The notes under the pieces are model-generated. The model did no database searches and had not been told where the DNA came from. It worked only from the letters and a program-made list of their open reading frames with translations. The position numbers and the translations under genes are program-made. A stretch of DNA of 63,138 nucleotides from Thermohalobacter berrensis. GTDB lineage: Bacteria; Bacillota; Clostridia; Tissierellales; Thermohalobacteraceae. Location of the stretch: the NCBI RefSeq assembly GCF_003609645.1, contig NZ_MCIB01000011.1, positions 1 through 63,138 on the forward strand. The letters run 5' to 3'. Positions 52,479-62,037 of this stretch are shown here, in pieces; the first letter of the stretch is position 1, and every line of letters starts with the position of its first letter.

Positions 52479-53147
52479 CTATCTTCCAATCACTATTAAT
52501 TCTTTTATATCATTAAATTTCTTTTCACCAATTCCTGAAACATTCATTATTTCTTCAATCCTTTTAAAATCCCTTTTATTTCTATAATCAATGATTCTTG
52601 TTGCAATAACATCACCAATTCCAGGAAGACTCTTTAATTCCTCTTTTGTAGCAGAATTAATATTAATTTTTCCATTGTTCTTACCACTGTTCTGGTTATT
52701 TACTATACTAGCATTTATTGAATTTTCCTCTACTTTTTCTCCTATTTTAGGAACATATATCCTCTCTTCATCTTTTAGTTTTCTTGCAAGATTTAGTTTA
52801 TGAATATCCGCCTCTTTTGTTGGTCCTCCTGCTAAGTTTATAGCATCTATAATCCTACTTCCTTCTTTTAAAACTACTACTCCAGAATTTTTAACCTGTC
52901 CACAAACATGTACCATTATTTCATTATTTTCCTTTTCATTATTCACTTCATTATCTTGTAAAGAGCTATTTATATCTTCTTTTTGTGTTTCTGATTCGAC
53001 AAATTCTTTAGATTTCTCTGTTTCTAAATCTTGTTTGCTTTCTATCTCTATATCCTTATTATTAATTATATTGTATCCTATAATAGCAATTATAGCCATA
53101 ATCAATACTAGTATAACCATTTGTTCTTTTTTTGTAAAGGAAACCAA
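52479..53147 (-). CDS. comEA: ComEA-like helix-hairpin-helix DNA-binding protein
   Basis: A 222-residue membrane-anchored protein: N-terminal helix (MVILVLIMAIIAIIGYNII), acidic linker, SLBB domain (MVHVCGQVKNSGVVVLKEGS, INLAGGPTKEAD) and two C-terminal HhH motifs (INSATKEELKSLPGIGDVIA). ComEA binds incoming DNA at the cell surface during transformation. TTG at 53147 follows GGGGTGAT. It lies 12 bases before selD on the same strand, an unusual neighbour. No comEC is seen in the window. Confidence 0.85.
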   Translation of the reverse strand: MVSFTKKEQMVILVLIMAIIAIIGYNIINNKDIEIESKQDLETEKSKEFVESETQKEDINSSLQDNEVNNEKENNEIMVHVCGQVKNSGVVVLKEGSRIIDAINLAGGPTKEADIHKLNLARKLKDEERIYVPKIGEKVEENSINASIVNNQNSGKNNGKININSATKEELKSLPGIGDVIATRIIDYRNKRDFKRIEEIMNVSGIGEKKFNDIKELIVIGR

Positions 53148-53331
53148 AGTTATCACCCCAATAAAAGTTTTACTAAAATAATTCTATTTTTTTCATGTTT
53201 TTCCTTTATTCCTTAGTTTTTTTTAAGATAGCTAGGTCTACAGTACAAAGTTCAATGTAATATATTAAAAAATGACATAATTTTTGATATACTTATATTA
53301 TGACTATATCTTAGCAATGAGGTGATAGATA

Positions 53332-54651
53332 TTGAAAAAAGCTACATCATTAATCTTAGCATTAGTTTTACTAGTCTCCATATCAAACATAAGCTTTGCA
53401 GATAAACCTAGTATATCAGCAGAAGCTGCTATTTTGATAGATGCTAAAACCGGTAAAATACTTTATTCTAAAAATCCTCATAAAAAAATGTATCCAGCTA
53501 GTACTACCAAAATATTGACTGGAATACTAGCTATAGAGAAAGGAATTCTTAATGAACAAGTTATAGTTGATGATAAAACCCCATATGAAATAGAGGGAAG
53601 TCACATAGCATTAGAACCTGGTGAAGTAGTAACATTTAATGACCTATTACATGCCCTTTTAATCGAATCTGCTAATGATGCTGCAGTTGTTATTGCTAAA
53701 CATATCTCAGGGTCTGTAGAGGAATTTTCTAAGCTTATGAATAAAAAGGCTAAGGAAATAGGTGCAAAAAATACACATTTTGTCAATCCTCATGGACTAA
53801 CAAATAAAGAACATGTAACAACTGCATATGATTTAGCAATGATAGCCAAATATTCTATGAATAATGATACTTTCAGGGATATTGTAAAAAAATATAGGTA
53901 TACAATTGGTCCAACAAATAAAAAAGAGAAAACTAGATATTTAATAACTTCAAATAGATTACTTTATGCTACAGGTCCAGGAAATAGAATAAGGGTAGAT
54001 GGTAAGATTGTAGATATAAAATATGATGGTATTACTGGTATAAAAACAGGCTATACCTATGAAGCGCAACAGTGTCTTGTTGCTTCTGCTAAACGTGGAA
54101 ACCAAGAGCTAATTAGTGTAGTTTTAAAAGCAATAGGTACAAATGTTTATGTTGATACTCACAAATTATTAAATTATGGTTTTAATAATTTTATTAACAA
54201 GCAGTTTGCTTTTAAAAATGAATATATTCAAAATATAAAAGTGGAACATGGCAATGTTTCTTTTGCTACGGCTATAGTAGAAAAGCCATTTTTCTTAACA
54301 GTTTCAGAAGATGAAATAGACAAAATCAAAAGGAAAATTGTTCTCCCTGATAAAATATCAGCTCCTGTAACAAAAGGACAAGTTTTAGGAAGGATTGAAT
54401 TTTCCTTAAATGGTGAAACCTTAGGATTTGTAAATATTATTTCTGCAATAGATGTAAATCAAAAAGGAATTTTTCAAGTGGTCAATAAAACAGACAATAA
54501 AGATTCAATATTAAAGAAATGGTGGATATGGCCAATATTATTATTCGCAGGTTGGAGAACACGTATAGCATATAAAAGATATAAAAGAAAAAAGAGAAGG
54601 TATAAAAGAGGTTTAATCTATAGTTATAATAATTCAAAAAAATATTACTAA
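53332..54651 (+). CDS. dacF: D-alanyl-D-alanine carboxypeptidase, DacF/PBP5 type
   Basis: An exported 439-residue penicillin-binding protein that trims D-Ala from peptidoglycan. Signal peptide 1-23 ends SFADKPS. The active-site motifs are SxxK in PASTTKILTG, SxN in ESANDAAVV and KTG in GITGIKTGYTYEAQ. A PBP5-type C-terminal domain is followed by a membrane helix (WWIWPILLFAGW) and a very basic tail. The start is TTG after GAGGTGAT. The length fits DacF, which in Bacillus is expressed in the forespore, but DacA-like roles are possible. Confidence 0.9.
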   Translation: MKKATSLILALVLLVSISNISFADKPSISAEAAILIDAKTGKILYSKNPHKKMYPASTTKILTGILAIEKGILNEQVIVDDKTPYEIEGSHIALEPGEVVTFNDLLHALLIESANDAAVVIAKHISGSVEEFSKLMNKKAKEIGAKNTHFVNPHGLTNKEHVTTAYDLAMIAKYSMNNDTFRDIVKKYRYTIGPTNKKEKTRYLITSNRLLYATGPGNRIRVDGKIVDIKYDGITGIKTGYTYEAQQCLVASAKRGNQELISVVLKAIGTNVYVDTHKLLNYGFNNFINKQFAFKNEYIQNIKVEHGNVSFATAIVEKPFFLTVSEDEIDKIKRKIVLPDKISAPVTKGQVLGRIEFSLNGETLGFVNIISAIDVNQKGIFQVVNKTDNKDSILKKWWIWPILLFAGWRTRIAYKRYKRKKRRYKRGLIYSYNNSKKYY

Positions 54652-54688
54652 TAAATTAACCGGCCGTATATACGGCCGGTTAATTTAT
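54651..54688. terminator. perfect 38-bp palindromic terminator between dacF and leuS
   Basis: Nineteen-base arms around AACCGGCCGTA / TACGGCCGGTT with AT-rich flanks, between converging genes. It is an unusually GC-rich hairpin for this window. Confidence 0.88.
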
Positions 54689-54694
54689 ATTTAC

Positions 54695-57169
54695 CTACTT
54701 TGCTACTATATTAACTAATTTTTTAGGTACAACAATTACTTTTTTAATATCTTTACCATCTATATAGTTTTTAACCTTTTCACTTGCTAAAGCCTCTTTT
54801 TCCATATCTTCCTTACTAATTCCTGAATCAACAACTATTCTATCCCTTACTTTTCCATTAACTTGAACAACAACAGTAATTTCATCTTTTACAGTAGCAT
54901 TTTTATCATATTCAGGCCAGCTTTCATCATGAACGCTACTATCTTTGCCTGTAATATGCCATAATTCCTCAGTGATATGTGGTGAAAAAGGTGACAATAA
55001 TATTAATAGATTATCTATAGCTTCACTTAATACAGCCTTTTTAACACTATTTAATTCTTCGTTATCTTTATATTTATATATTTCATTAACTAGTTCCATA
55101 ATACTACTTATAGCTGTATTGAAATTAAACCTTTCTTCTATATCTTCTGTTACCTTCTTAATTGTTGAGTGTAGTACATATCTTAATTCTTTATCTGATT
55201 TATCAAGACTATCCACTTTTATTTCACTATTATCATCGTAAATAAATGTTAAATCTTCTACCAATCTATAAACTCTATTTAAGAACCTATAACAACCTTC
55301 AACCCCTTGGTCGCTCCATTCTAAGTCTCTTTCAGGTGGTGCCGCGAAAAGCACAAATAATCTAGCTGTGTCTGCACCATAATTTTGTATTATTTCCTCT
55401 GGACTTACAACATTACCTTTTGATTTTGACATTTTAGCACCATCTTTTAATACCATACCTTGTGTTAGTAGGTTTTCAAATGGTTCATCTACTGGTGAAA
55501 GCCCAACATCATGTAATACCTTAACAAAAAATCTTGAGTATAATAGGTGTAGTATAGCATGCTCTACCCCACCGATATATTGATCAACTTTCATCCAATA
55601 ATTTGCCTTATTCTTATCAAAAGGCATATTATCATTATTGGAATCAGTGTATCTGAAGAAATACCATGATGAATCAACAAATGTATCCATAGTATCAGTT
55701 TCTCTTTTAGCTTTTTTTCCACATTTAGGACAAGTAGTATTTACAAACTCTTCGTTTGTATCTAATGGAGATTTACCTTTTCCTGTAAACTCTACATCCT
55801 TTGGTAGAAGAACTGGTAAATCTTCTTCTGGTACTGGTACAATTCCACACTCATCACAATAGATTATAGGTATTGGAGTTCCCCAATATCTTTGTCTTGA
55901 AATTAACCAATCTCTAAGTTTATAGTTTATAGATTCTTTACCGATTTTCTCTTCTTCTAAATATTTAACTATTTTTGATTTTGCTTCTTCATTATTTAGT
56001 CCATTAAACTTATCTGAATTAATCATTACCCCATTATCTGTATATGGTTTTTTAATATTTTCTAAATCAATTTCCTCATTTTCTGGCTTAATTACAGGAA
56101 TAACTGGTAAATCATATTTTTTAGCAAATTCAAAGTCTCTTTCATCGTGGGCTGGAACTGCCATTATTGCTCCCGTTCCATAATCAATTAGAACATAATT
56201 TGCAATATATATAGGTATTTCTTTTTTAGTTAAAGGATTTATAGCATACCTACCTGTAAATAATCCAACTTTTTCAGCATTAGCTGAAGTTCTATCAATT
56301 TCAGAGGTTCTTTCCATTTCTTTTCTAAAATTAATTATTTCTTCCTCATATTCAGTTTCCTTAACAAGATCTAAAACATAAGGATGTTCTGGAGCTAACA
56401 CCATATAAGTTGCACCATATATAGTATCTGGTCTTGTAGTAAATACCCTAAGCTTTTTATCAAAATCTTTTATCTCGAAATCAATTTCAGCACCTTTACT
56501 TTTACCAATCCAATTTTTTTGCATTATCTTAACTTTTTCCGGCCAACCTTTAAGTTTTTCTATATCATCCAATAATCTATCTGCATAATCCGTTATCTTA
56601 AAATACCATTGATCTAATTCTTTTTTCCCTACTGGAGTATCACATCTTTCACATGCTCCATTTACAACCTGTTCATTAGCTAATACTGTTTCACATGAAG
56701 GACACCAATTAACAGAAGACTTCTTTTTATAAGCTAATCCCTTTTCATATAGCTTTAAGAAAAACCATTGAGTCCATTTATAATAATCTTCTGAACAAGT
56801 TGCTACTTCTCTATTCCAATCATAACTTAATCCTAATCTTTTAAGTTGGTTACGCATATCATCAATATTTTCTAAAGTCCACTTATTAGGATGAATTCCA
56901 TGTTTAATAGCTGCATTCTCAGCTGGTAAACCAAATGCATCCCATCCCATAGGATGTAATACATTAAACCCTCTCATCTTTTTAAACCTTGCAACAACAT
57001 CACCAATTGAATAATTTCTTACATGTCCCATATGTATTTTACCTGATGGATATGGAAACATTTCTAATACATAATATTTCTGTTTATCTGTTTCATAAGT
57101 AGCAAAGGAATCGTCTTGTTCCCATTTTTGTTCCCACTTTTTCTCTATTTTACTAAAATTATAAGCCAT
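54695..57169 (-). CDS. leuS: leucyl-tRNA synthetase
   Basis: A class I synthetase of 824 residues, the normal bacterial size. Signatures are [15 protein letters not shown] near 38-52, a zinc-binding [16 protein letters not shown], the editing domain with the [11 protein letters not shown] threonine-rich loop, KMSKSKGN for ATP, and the anticodon-binding domain. The leader shows no T-box sequence; instead a terminator for the rsfS unit lies upstream, so leuS has its own promoter or depends on read-through. Confidence 0.97.
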   Translation of the reverse strand: MAYNFSKIEKKWEQKWEQDDSFATYETDKQKYYVLEMFPYPSGKIHMGHVRNYSIGDVVARFKKMRGFNVLHPMGWDAFGLPAENAAIKHGIHPNKWTLENIDDMRNQLKRLGLSYDWNREVATCSEDYYKWTQWFFLKLYEKGLAYKKKSSVNWCPSCETVLANEQVVNGACERCDTPVGKKELDQWYFKITDYADRLLDDIEKLKGWPEKVKIMQKNWIGKSKGAEIDFEIKDFDKKLRVFTTRPDTIYGATYMVLAPEHPYVLDLVKETEYEEEIINFRKEMERTSEIDRTSANAEKVGLFTGRYAINPLTKKEIPIYIANYVLIDYGTGAIMAVPAHDERDFEFAKKYDLPVIPVIKPENEEIDLENIKKPYTDNGVMINSDKFNGLNNEEAKSKIVKYLEEEKIGKESINYKLRDWLISRQRYWGTPIPIIYCDECGIVPVPEEDLPVLLPKDVEFTGKGKSPLDTNEEFVNTTCPKCGKKAKRETDTMDTFVDSSWYFFRYTDSNNDNMPFDKNKANYWMKVDQYIGGVEHAILHLLYSRFFVKVLHDVGLSPVDEPFENLLTQGMVLKDGAKMSKSKGNVVSPEEIIQNYGADTARLFVLFAAPPERDLEWSDQGVEGCYRFLNRVYRLVEDLTFIYDDNSEIKVDSLDKSDKELRYVLHSTIKKVTEDIEERFNFNTAISSIMELVNEIYKYKDNEELNSVKKAVLSEAIDNLLILLSPFSPHITEELWHITGKDSSVHDESWPEYDKNATVKDEITVVVQVNGKVRDRIVVDSGISKEDMEKEALASEKVKNYIDGKDIKKVIVVPKKLVNIVAK

Positions 57170-57210
57170 TATATACCCTCCTTTTTAAATATACCTTTAA
57201 AATAATAAAA

Positions 57211-57238
57211 AATTCCCAGTCTCATATGAGCGAGAATT
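57211..57238 (-). terminator. terminator of the nadD-yqeK-rsfS unit
   Basis: On the minus strand AATTCTC pairs with GGGAATT, with an inner CTCAT/ATGAG helix, followed by TTTTTATTATTTT. Confidence 0.75.
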
Positions 57239-57277
57239 AATATTCTCTATAAAATAACACTTAGTTTTAAAATTATA

Positions 57278-57634
57278 TTAAGTGATATCCTCTATTTTAA
57301 GTTCTTTGGCATCTATCCAAAGTCTTTCTAGGTTATAAAATTCCCTATCCTCTTTATGAAAAATATGAACAACTATATCACCATAGTCTAATAATACCCA
57401 TCTACTAGTTTTATATCCTTCTTTATTTTTAAGCTTATAGCCTTCTTCTTCCATTTTATCTTCTATTCCGTCTGCTATTGCTAAAACTTGTCTTTCATTG
57501 TTCCCACTTAAAATCACAAAATAATCAGCTATAGCTGTTAACTTAGTTATATCTAATACTCTTTTATTAAAAGCTTTTTTATCGTCAGCTGCCTTTAGTA
57601 TAGCTGAAATTTTTTCATCTGTAACATTTACCAC
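57278..57634 (-). CDS. rsfS: ribosome silencing factor RsfS
   Basis: A 118-residue protein that binds ribosomal protein L14 and keeps subunits apart in stationary phase. The family core is visible: KRVLDITKLTAIADYFVILSG, then RQVLAIADGIEDKM, WVLLDYGDIVVHIFHKEDRE and FYNLERLW. GTG start after AGGAGG. It follows yqeK, as in most Firmicutes. Confidence 0.94.
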   Translation of the reverse strand: MVNVTDEKISAILKAADDKKAFNKRVLDITKLTAIADYFVILSGNNERQVLAIADGIEDKMEEEGYKLKNKEGYKTSRWVLLDYGDIVVHIFHKEDREFYNLERLWIDAKELKIEDIT

Positions 57635-57690
57635 TTAATTAACCTCCTATAATTTTTGTTTTGTTAGCTTTATAAGTAAGTATATTAGTA

Positions 57691-58260
57691 TTATTTAACT
57701 ACTGATAGAAAATAATTTCTAGCTTTTACAGTATCAATATGTAATAAAACTCCTTTATCAATAACATATTTTATGGTATTATTCATTGCGTGTAAAATAG
57801 CCTTATCTAAGTTATTAAATGCTAGCTTTCTAATCTTTTCTAAGCCATCAAACTCCCTTTCAGGCTCAATATAATCGGCTATATAGATAATTTTCTCTAA
57901 TAAACTCATATTAGGCCTTCCAGTTGTGTGGAATTTAATAGCATTAATAATATCAGTATCATGAATATTATAAACTCTTTTTACAATTTCTGCCCCCAAA
58001 GGGCCATGGACTAGATTTATATTTTTTTCCATAATATTATCTAGAATTATACCAAAATCCTTTATCATTTTCAATAAAAGACCCTTATCTTGAATTTTAC
58101 CACAATCATGTAATAGTCCTGCCAATTCTGCTTTATTTATATCACAGTTATAAAAACTAGCAAGCTCCTTTGCTGTATCCATTACCCTAATTGAATGTAA
58201 ATATCTTTCCTTACCTATATTTTCCCTCAATTTTTTGTGAATTATGCCTATTTCTACCAT
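57691..58260 (-). CDS. yqeK: HD-domain hydrolase YqeK (diadenosine tetraphosphate hydrolase)
   Basis: A 189-residue HD-domain protein: H in YLHSIRVMDT, the HD pair in AGLLHDCGKIQDK, histidines in NLVHGPLGAEIV and IKFHTTGRPNMS, and YIADYIEPER. YqeK cleaves Ap4A symmetrically. The ATG at 58260 follows GGGTGATTAC. It overlaps neither neighbour with this start, but the ribosome site lies within the end of nadD, giving tight coupling. Confidence 0.9.
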   Translation of the reverse strand: MVEIGIIHKKLRENIGKERYLHSIRVMDTAKELASFYNCDINKAELAGLLHDCGKIQDKGLLLKMIKDFGIILDNIMEKNINLVHGPLGAEIVKRVYNIHDTDIINAIKFHTTGRPNMSLLEKIIYIADYIEPEREFDGLEKIRKLAFNNLDKAILHAMNNTIKYVIDKGVLLHIDTVKARNYFLSVVK

Positions 58261-58264
58261 GTAA

Positions 58265-58972
58265 TCACCCATTTAGATTATTTTGTTTTATGTATAGTTT
58301 ATTCTTATAAATATAATTTTCAACTGATTCTGGAAGAAGATATTTTATAGATTTATTCTCCTTTACTCGCCTTCTAATATCTGTAGAAGATATTTGTAAT
58401 TGTGATACAGGAGATAGGTAAATTCTACTCTTAAACTTATGATTAAGTTTATTTATCTCTTTTTTAATCTTATCTAATCTAATATTGGGTCTAGGTACAC
58501 CAATAAAACTACACAACTTAAATAGTTTATCAATATCTTTCCATGTTATTAATTCTAAGATAGTATCTGCACCAATTACAAAATATATTTCAGTTTCATC
58601 TTTATACAGTTCTTTAAACGCCTTAACTGTATCAATAGTATAAGTGGTTTCTTCCTTTTCTACTTCAAAAGAAGAAACCTCAAAATAAGGATTAGTATAT
58701 GTTGCTAAAACTGTCATTAGATATCTATGTTTAGAACTTGTAATCCTACTACAATCTTTATGTGGAGGATTACCAGCAGGTACAAATATAACTCTATTAA
58801 AATTAAACCTTTCCCTAATTTCTTCTGCTATTGATAAATGAGCTATATGTATAGGATCAAAAGTTCCTCCCATTATAGCAATTTTACCAAATTTGCTAAT
58901 ACTTTCTAAATTATTCCTTTGTTTTTTATTATTTTCATTTAATGCCTTTTCAAGCAAATTATCTATGTTCAT
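58265..58972 (-). CDS. nadD: nicotinate-nucleotide adenylyltransferase
   Basis: Forms deamido-NAD from nicotinate mononucleotide and ATP. The nucleotidyltransferase motif is GGTFDPIHIAHL and the second is ISSTDIRRRV. At 235 residues it is longer than the usual 200-215 because of an N-terminal extension of about 25 residues (NIDNLLEKALNENNKKQRNN). The ATG at 58972 follows GAGGTG; the extension is therefore real unless a downstream start is used. It is the first gene of nadD-yqeK-rsfS. Confidence 0.93.
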   Translation of the reverse strand: MNIDNLLEKALNENNKKQRNNLESISKFGKIAIMGGTFDPIHIAHLSIAEEIRERFNFNRVIFVPAGNPPHKDCSRITSSKHRYLMTVLATYTNPYFEVSSFEVEKEETTYTIDTVKAFKELYKDETEIYFVIGADTILELITWKDIDKLFKLCSFIGVPRPNIRLDKIKKEINKLNHKFKSRIYLSPVSQLQISSTDIRRRVKENKSIKYLLPESVENYIYKNKLYIKQNNLNG

Positions 58973-59065
58973 TTTAATACACCTCTTAGCTTTTGAAAAT
59001 GCAGAAATAATCAATCAGTCATACATTAATTTTACACCATAACATTCTATTTTAAAAGTAAAAAA

Positions 59066-59096
59066 AAGGATTAAAGACTTTTAGTCCTTAATCCTT
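59066..59096 (-). terminator. terminator of the 61-residue ORF
   Basis: Stem AAGGATTAAAGACT / AGTCCTTAATCCTT with a 3-base loop, overlapping the stop codon and followed by T7 on the minus strand. Confidence 0.85.
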
Positions 59097-59280
59097 ACCT
59101 ACTGTCTATAAAATTTTTCATTTCTGTAATTTCTTCTTCATTATAAGATTTAATAGAATCTATTTGTTCTGTTTCGAAATTTTTAAAATAAGCTCTAAAT
59201 TCCCCTTCTTCTCCATCTTCATATCTTATACACTTAAACCCTTTGTTATATAAGTGATTTAGCTTATCCAAATTATCCAT
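59095..59280 (-). CDS. 61-residue acidic protein of unknown function
   Basis: An acidic protein (MDNLDKLNHLYNKGFKCIRYED...) with no signal peptide or membrane segment. The ribosome site GGGGAG lies about 10 bases before the ATG. It is a single-gene unit flanked by terminators on both sides. I do not recognise a family. Confidence 0.6.
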   Translation of the reverse strand: MDNLDKLNHLYNKGFKCIRYEDGEEGEFRAYFKNFETEQIDSIKSYNEEEITEMKNFIDSR

Positions 59281-59310
59281 ATTCTTTTTGCACTCCCCTT
59301 AAGTTAAATT

Positions 59311-59338
59311 AAAGAGATTGGTAAAAACCAATCCCTTT
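59311..59338 (-). terminator. terminator of the 49-residue basic ORF
   Basis: Stem AAAG-GATTGG / CCAATC-CTTT with a 6-base loop, 9 bases after the stop codon. Confidence 0.75.
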
Positions 59339-59346
59339 ACTTATTT

Positions 59347-59496
59347 TTATTTTCTACGCCCTATTCTTCTGTTCATACGCCCTGGAGGTTTAGGAAACTC
59401 TCCACAAACAACTCCAGTAATGTTTTTGGCTTCTTTTACACATTCTTCAATAAAAGAATCATCTTTTGTACCTTTTCTGATTCTTAATCTTCTCAT
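59347..59496 (-). CDS. 49-residue arginine-rich protein
   Basis: A very basic short protein (MRRLRIRKGTKDDSFIEECV... ending RMNRRIGRRK) with two cysteines. The ATG lies 6 bases after GGGGGGAT, but that ribosome site is the 3' arm of a perfect 10-bp GC-rich hairpin (59503-59537). It is bounded by its own terminator. I do not recognise a family; nucleic-acid binding is plausible from charge only. Confidence 0.55.
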   Translation of the reverse strand: MRRLRIRKGTKDDSFIEECVKEAKNITGVVCGEFPKPPGRMNRRIGRRK

Positions 59497-59502
59497 AAAT
59501 TA

Positions 59503-59537
59503 ATCCCCCCGGTATTATATATTTTGTCCGGGGGGAT
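59503..59537 (-). promoter_or_regulatory. hairpin sequestering the ribosome site of the 49-residue ORF
   Basis: On the minus strand ATCCCCCCGG pairs perfectly with CCGGGGGGAT across a 15-base AT loop, and the ATG begins 6 bases later. The whole Shine-Dalgarno is inside the stem. There is no T run, so it is not a good terminator. Confidence 0.65.
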
Positions 59538-59553
59538 ATAATTTTATACTCAA

Positions 59554-59844
59554 TTATGGAAGTTCTATTTTCTTTTTGTCTTTAGATTCTCTATATAAAA
59601 CAAATTTATTTCCTATACTTTGTACAAACTCTGATTTAGTCAATTTTGCCAATTTGTTTGCTGTTTCTTTCGTATCTAAAAAACTATTATTTAATATTTT
59701 AACCTTTATAATTTCTCTTGCTTCTAGTGCATCATCTATTTGCTTTACTAAGTTTTCACTAATCCCATTTTTACCTATCTGTAATATAGGATCTATATTA
59801 TGAGCTAAACTTTTTAAATAGCTTCTTTGCTTTCCAGTTAACAC
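59554..59844 (-). CDS. yhbY: YhbY-family ribosome assembly RNA-binding protein
   Basis: A 96-residue CRM-domain protein: LTGKQRSYLKSLAHNIDPIL, QIGKNGISENLVKQIDDAL and the GxxG-like GNKFVLYR end. YhbY associates with pre-50S subunits. GTG start after AGGAGG. It lies 29 bases downstream of obg, a common arrangement of ribosome-assembly genes. Confidence 0.92.
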   Translation of the reverse strand: MLTGKQRSYLKSLAHNIDPILQIGKNGISENLVKQIDDALEAREIIKVKILNNSFLDTKETANKLAKLTKSEFVQSIGNKFVLYRESKDKKKIELP

Positions 59845-59873
59845 AGATTTTCCTCCTTTGTTTATAATTTAGC

Positions 59874-61148
59874 CTATTCAAAGAATTCAAATTCATATCC
59901 ACAAACACTTACTGTTTCTCCGTCTTTAATACCTAATTTTTTAAGTTCATCAAATATTCCTCTTTTTTTCATGATATTTTGAAAATGTCTAAGTGAATCT
60001 AAATCATCAAAGTTAGTAGATTTAAGTAATTTTTCTATTGGATAACCTTCAACTATATATTTGTCTCCCTCTTTTTTAACTATTACCTCTTGTCTATTTT
60101 CTTTAAAATCATACACTTTCTCTTTAACTTCTTCAAATATAGGATCTTCCTCAATATTTTGTAACTTATCCCATATTATATATTTTAATTTATCAATACC
60201 TTCTCCAGTTACAGCTGAAATAGGTAAAACTTTGTGTCCTAACTTTTCCATCTCTTTGGCTAGCTTATCATAGCCTTCCTTAGACTGGGGTAAATCTATT
60301 TTATTTGCTACAACAATTTGAGGTTTTTTTGCTAACTTTGAACTATATTTTTGTAATTCTTCATTTATTTTATAAAAGTCTTCTACAGGATCTCTACCGT
60401 CTTGAGAAGATACGTCAATTAAGTGAACAATTAACTTAGTTCTTTCAATATGCCTTAAAAACTCATGACCTAAACCTACTCCTTCATGGGCTCCTTCAAT
60501 CAATCCTGGTATATCAGCCATTACAAAACTTTGTCCTTCACCTAAGTTAACTACTCCTAAATTAGGTTTCAATGTAGTAAAATGGTAATTTGCAATTTTA
60601 GGCTTTGCTGCTGATACAACTGATAATAAAGTGGATTTTCCTACATTAGGAAAACCAACCAATCCTACATCTGCAATCAGTTTAAGTTCTAATACTATCC
60701 ATCTTTCCTCACCTTTATCTCCTGCTTCTGCAAACCTGGGCGCTCTTCTAGTAGAAGTGGCAAATTTTGAGTTACCTCTTCCTCCTCTACCACCTTTAGC
60801 AACTATAAAAGTATCACCATTTTCTATTAAATCAGCTATAATATTTCCACTCTCTTCATCTTTAACAACAGTTCCAGGAGGAACCTTTAAAATTAAATCT
60901 TTTCCTTTTTTTCCAAATTGATTTTTTGACTTCCCATTTTCTCCATTTTCAGCTTTATAATGACGCTTATATCTAAAATCCATTAGTGTTTTTAATCCCT
61001 CGTCAACTTTAAGTATTACACTACCACCATTACCACCGTCTCCTCCGGCTGGTCCACCGGAAGGTTCATATTTTTCTCTTCTAAAGGCTACTGCACCATG
61101 TCCTCCATTTCCACCTTTTACATATATCTTTACATTATCTACAAACAT
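59874..61148 (-). CDS. obg: GTPase Obg (ribosome assembly and stress)
   Basis: A 424-residue essential GTPase. The glycine-rich Obg fold (MFVDNVKIYVKGGNGGHGAV to about 158) is followed by the G domain with GFPNVGKSTLL, DIPGLIEGAHEG and NKIDLP, and an OCT domain at the C-terminus (VKKEGDKYIVEGYPIEKL). The third of three clustered ATGs (61148) is chosen, since AAAGGGATG overlaps the first two. As in Bacillus it follows the spo0B locus. Confidence 0.96.
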   Translation of the reverse strand: MFVDNVKIYVKGGNGGHGAVAFRREKYEPSGGPAGGDGGNGGSVILKVDEGLKTLMDFRYKRHYKAENGENGKSKNQFGKKGKDLILKVPPGTVVKDEESGNIIADLIENGDTFIVAKGGRGGRGNSKFATSTRRAPRFAEAGDKGEERWIVLELKLIADVGLVGFPNVGKSTLLSVVSAAKPKIANYHFTTLKPNLGVVNLGEGQSFVMADIPGLIEGAHEGVGLGHEFLRHIERTKLIVHLIDVSSQDGRDPVEDFYKINEELQKYSSKLAKKPQIVVANKIDLPQSKEGYDKLAKEMEKLGHKVLPISAVTGEGIDKLKYIIWDKLQNIEEDPIFEEVKEKVYDFKENRQEVIVKKEGDKYIVEGYPIEKLLKSTNFDDLDSLRHFQNIMKKRGIFDELKKLGIKDGETVSVCGYEFEFFE

Positions 61149-61187
61149 AGACATCATCCCTTTATGCCATATTTAGTTCTAATATTA

Positions 61188-62012
61188 TTATGAATTATAT
61201 AATATATTAGATACATCTGTCTTATTAGAATTAAGGTTATAAACAGAATTAAATTTAAAACTAATCATTAACTCTTTGTTATTAGTATAAACTTCATCAT
61301 GTATTTTTCTTATGTTTTTTATTACAGTACTTTCCATAGATTTACTAATAACTATATCTATTCCATTATTATACTCATATATTCCCATAATAATTTCTTT
61401 ATCATCAGATTGAATTGAATAATCCTTGACTATATCTAAAATTTTATTTAGTCGTAAAACAATTGATTCTTCTTCTTTAGCTTCTCTAAACTCTAAGTCT
61501 GTTTCATTTTTTACATCACATAATACTTCTATTCCTTCATTATAAAATTCTCTTATTTTTTTATCAATAAAAAGAGAAAAAGATAATATTGATAATCTAT
61601 ACAATTTACTTATTACTGTACTCATTTTAGTAGTTCTATCAACATATTCTATTGCTTTATCTTTTTTATTTAATTGTATATAACCATATACTATTTGAAG
61701 TATATTCATATAGTCATGCCTTTGTTCTCTAATTAAACTTTTGTAATTTATTAAGTATCTTTTTCTATTATCTTTAGTATTTCTTTTATTCTCAAATTTA
61801 AAATGTAATATTAACAATAAGTTGATTAGAACAACACCTGCCAATACTATCCCACGATAAATATTATATCTATAATTTGGCGATAGAATAGTAAGATTTA
61901 TGTAAACAATTACTAAAATAAAATTGGTAATACTAAAAATCAATTGCTTGCCTTTCCCGTTTTTTGGTATTAACCCTTTGATAATACCACCCCCCTGTAA
62001 CACTAAAAACAT
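61188..62012 (-). CDS. membrane-anchored Spo0B-like phosphotransferase
   Basis: About 274 residues: two membrane helices (about 23-43 and 54-72), then a Spo0B-type four-helix domain with the phosphoacceptor histidine in REQRHDYMNILQIVYGYIQL (H99). The C-terminal ATPase-like region has no recognisable N, G1 or G2 box, as in Spo0B. Its place between rpmA and obg matches spo0B, but B. subtilis Spo0B is soluble and shorter. The start is uncertain: the ATG at 62012 comes directly after the T7 run of a terminator, while GGGGGG lies farther in before ATT/ATC codons near 61985. Confidence 0.75.
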   Translation of the reverse strand: MFLVLQGGGIIKGLIPKNGKGKQLIFSITNFILVIVYINLTILSPNYRYNIYRGIVLAGVVLINLLLILHFKFENKRNTKDNRKRYLINYKSLIREQRHDYMNILQIVYGYIQLNKKDKAIEYVDRTTKMSTVISKLYRLSILSFSLFIDKKIREFYNEGIEVLCDVKNETDLEFREAKEEESIVLRLNKILDIVKDYSIQSDDKEIIMGIYEYNNGIDIVISKSMESTVIKNIRKIHDEVYTNNKELMISFKFNSVYNLNSNKTDVSNILYNS

Positions 62013-62019
62013 AAAAAAA

Positions 62020-62037
62020 CCTACCAAATATGGTAGG
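62020..62037 (-). terminator. terminator directly after rpmA
   Basis: Stem CCTACCA / TGGTAGG with a 4-base loop and T7 on the minus strand, starting at the base after the rpmA stop and ending at the ATG of the Spo0B-like gene. Confidence 0.85.

Noticed and set aside
54651-54688. Restriction or phage attachment palindrome after dacF
   Set aside because: Its position between converging genes and its form fit a bidirectional terminator.
57170-57277. T-box leader for leuS
   Set aside because: The conserved GGGTGG-type T-box sequence is absent; the hairpin there is better explained as the rsfS terminator.
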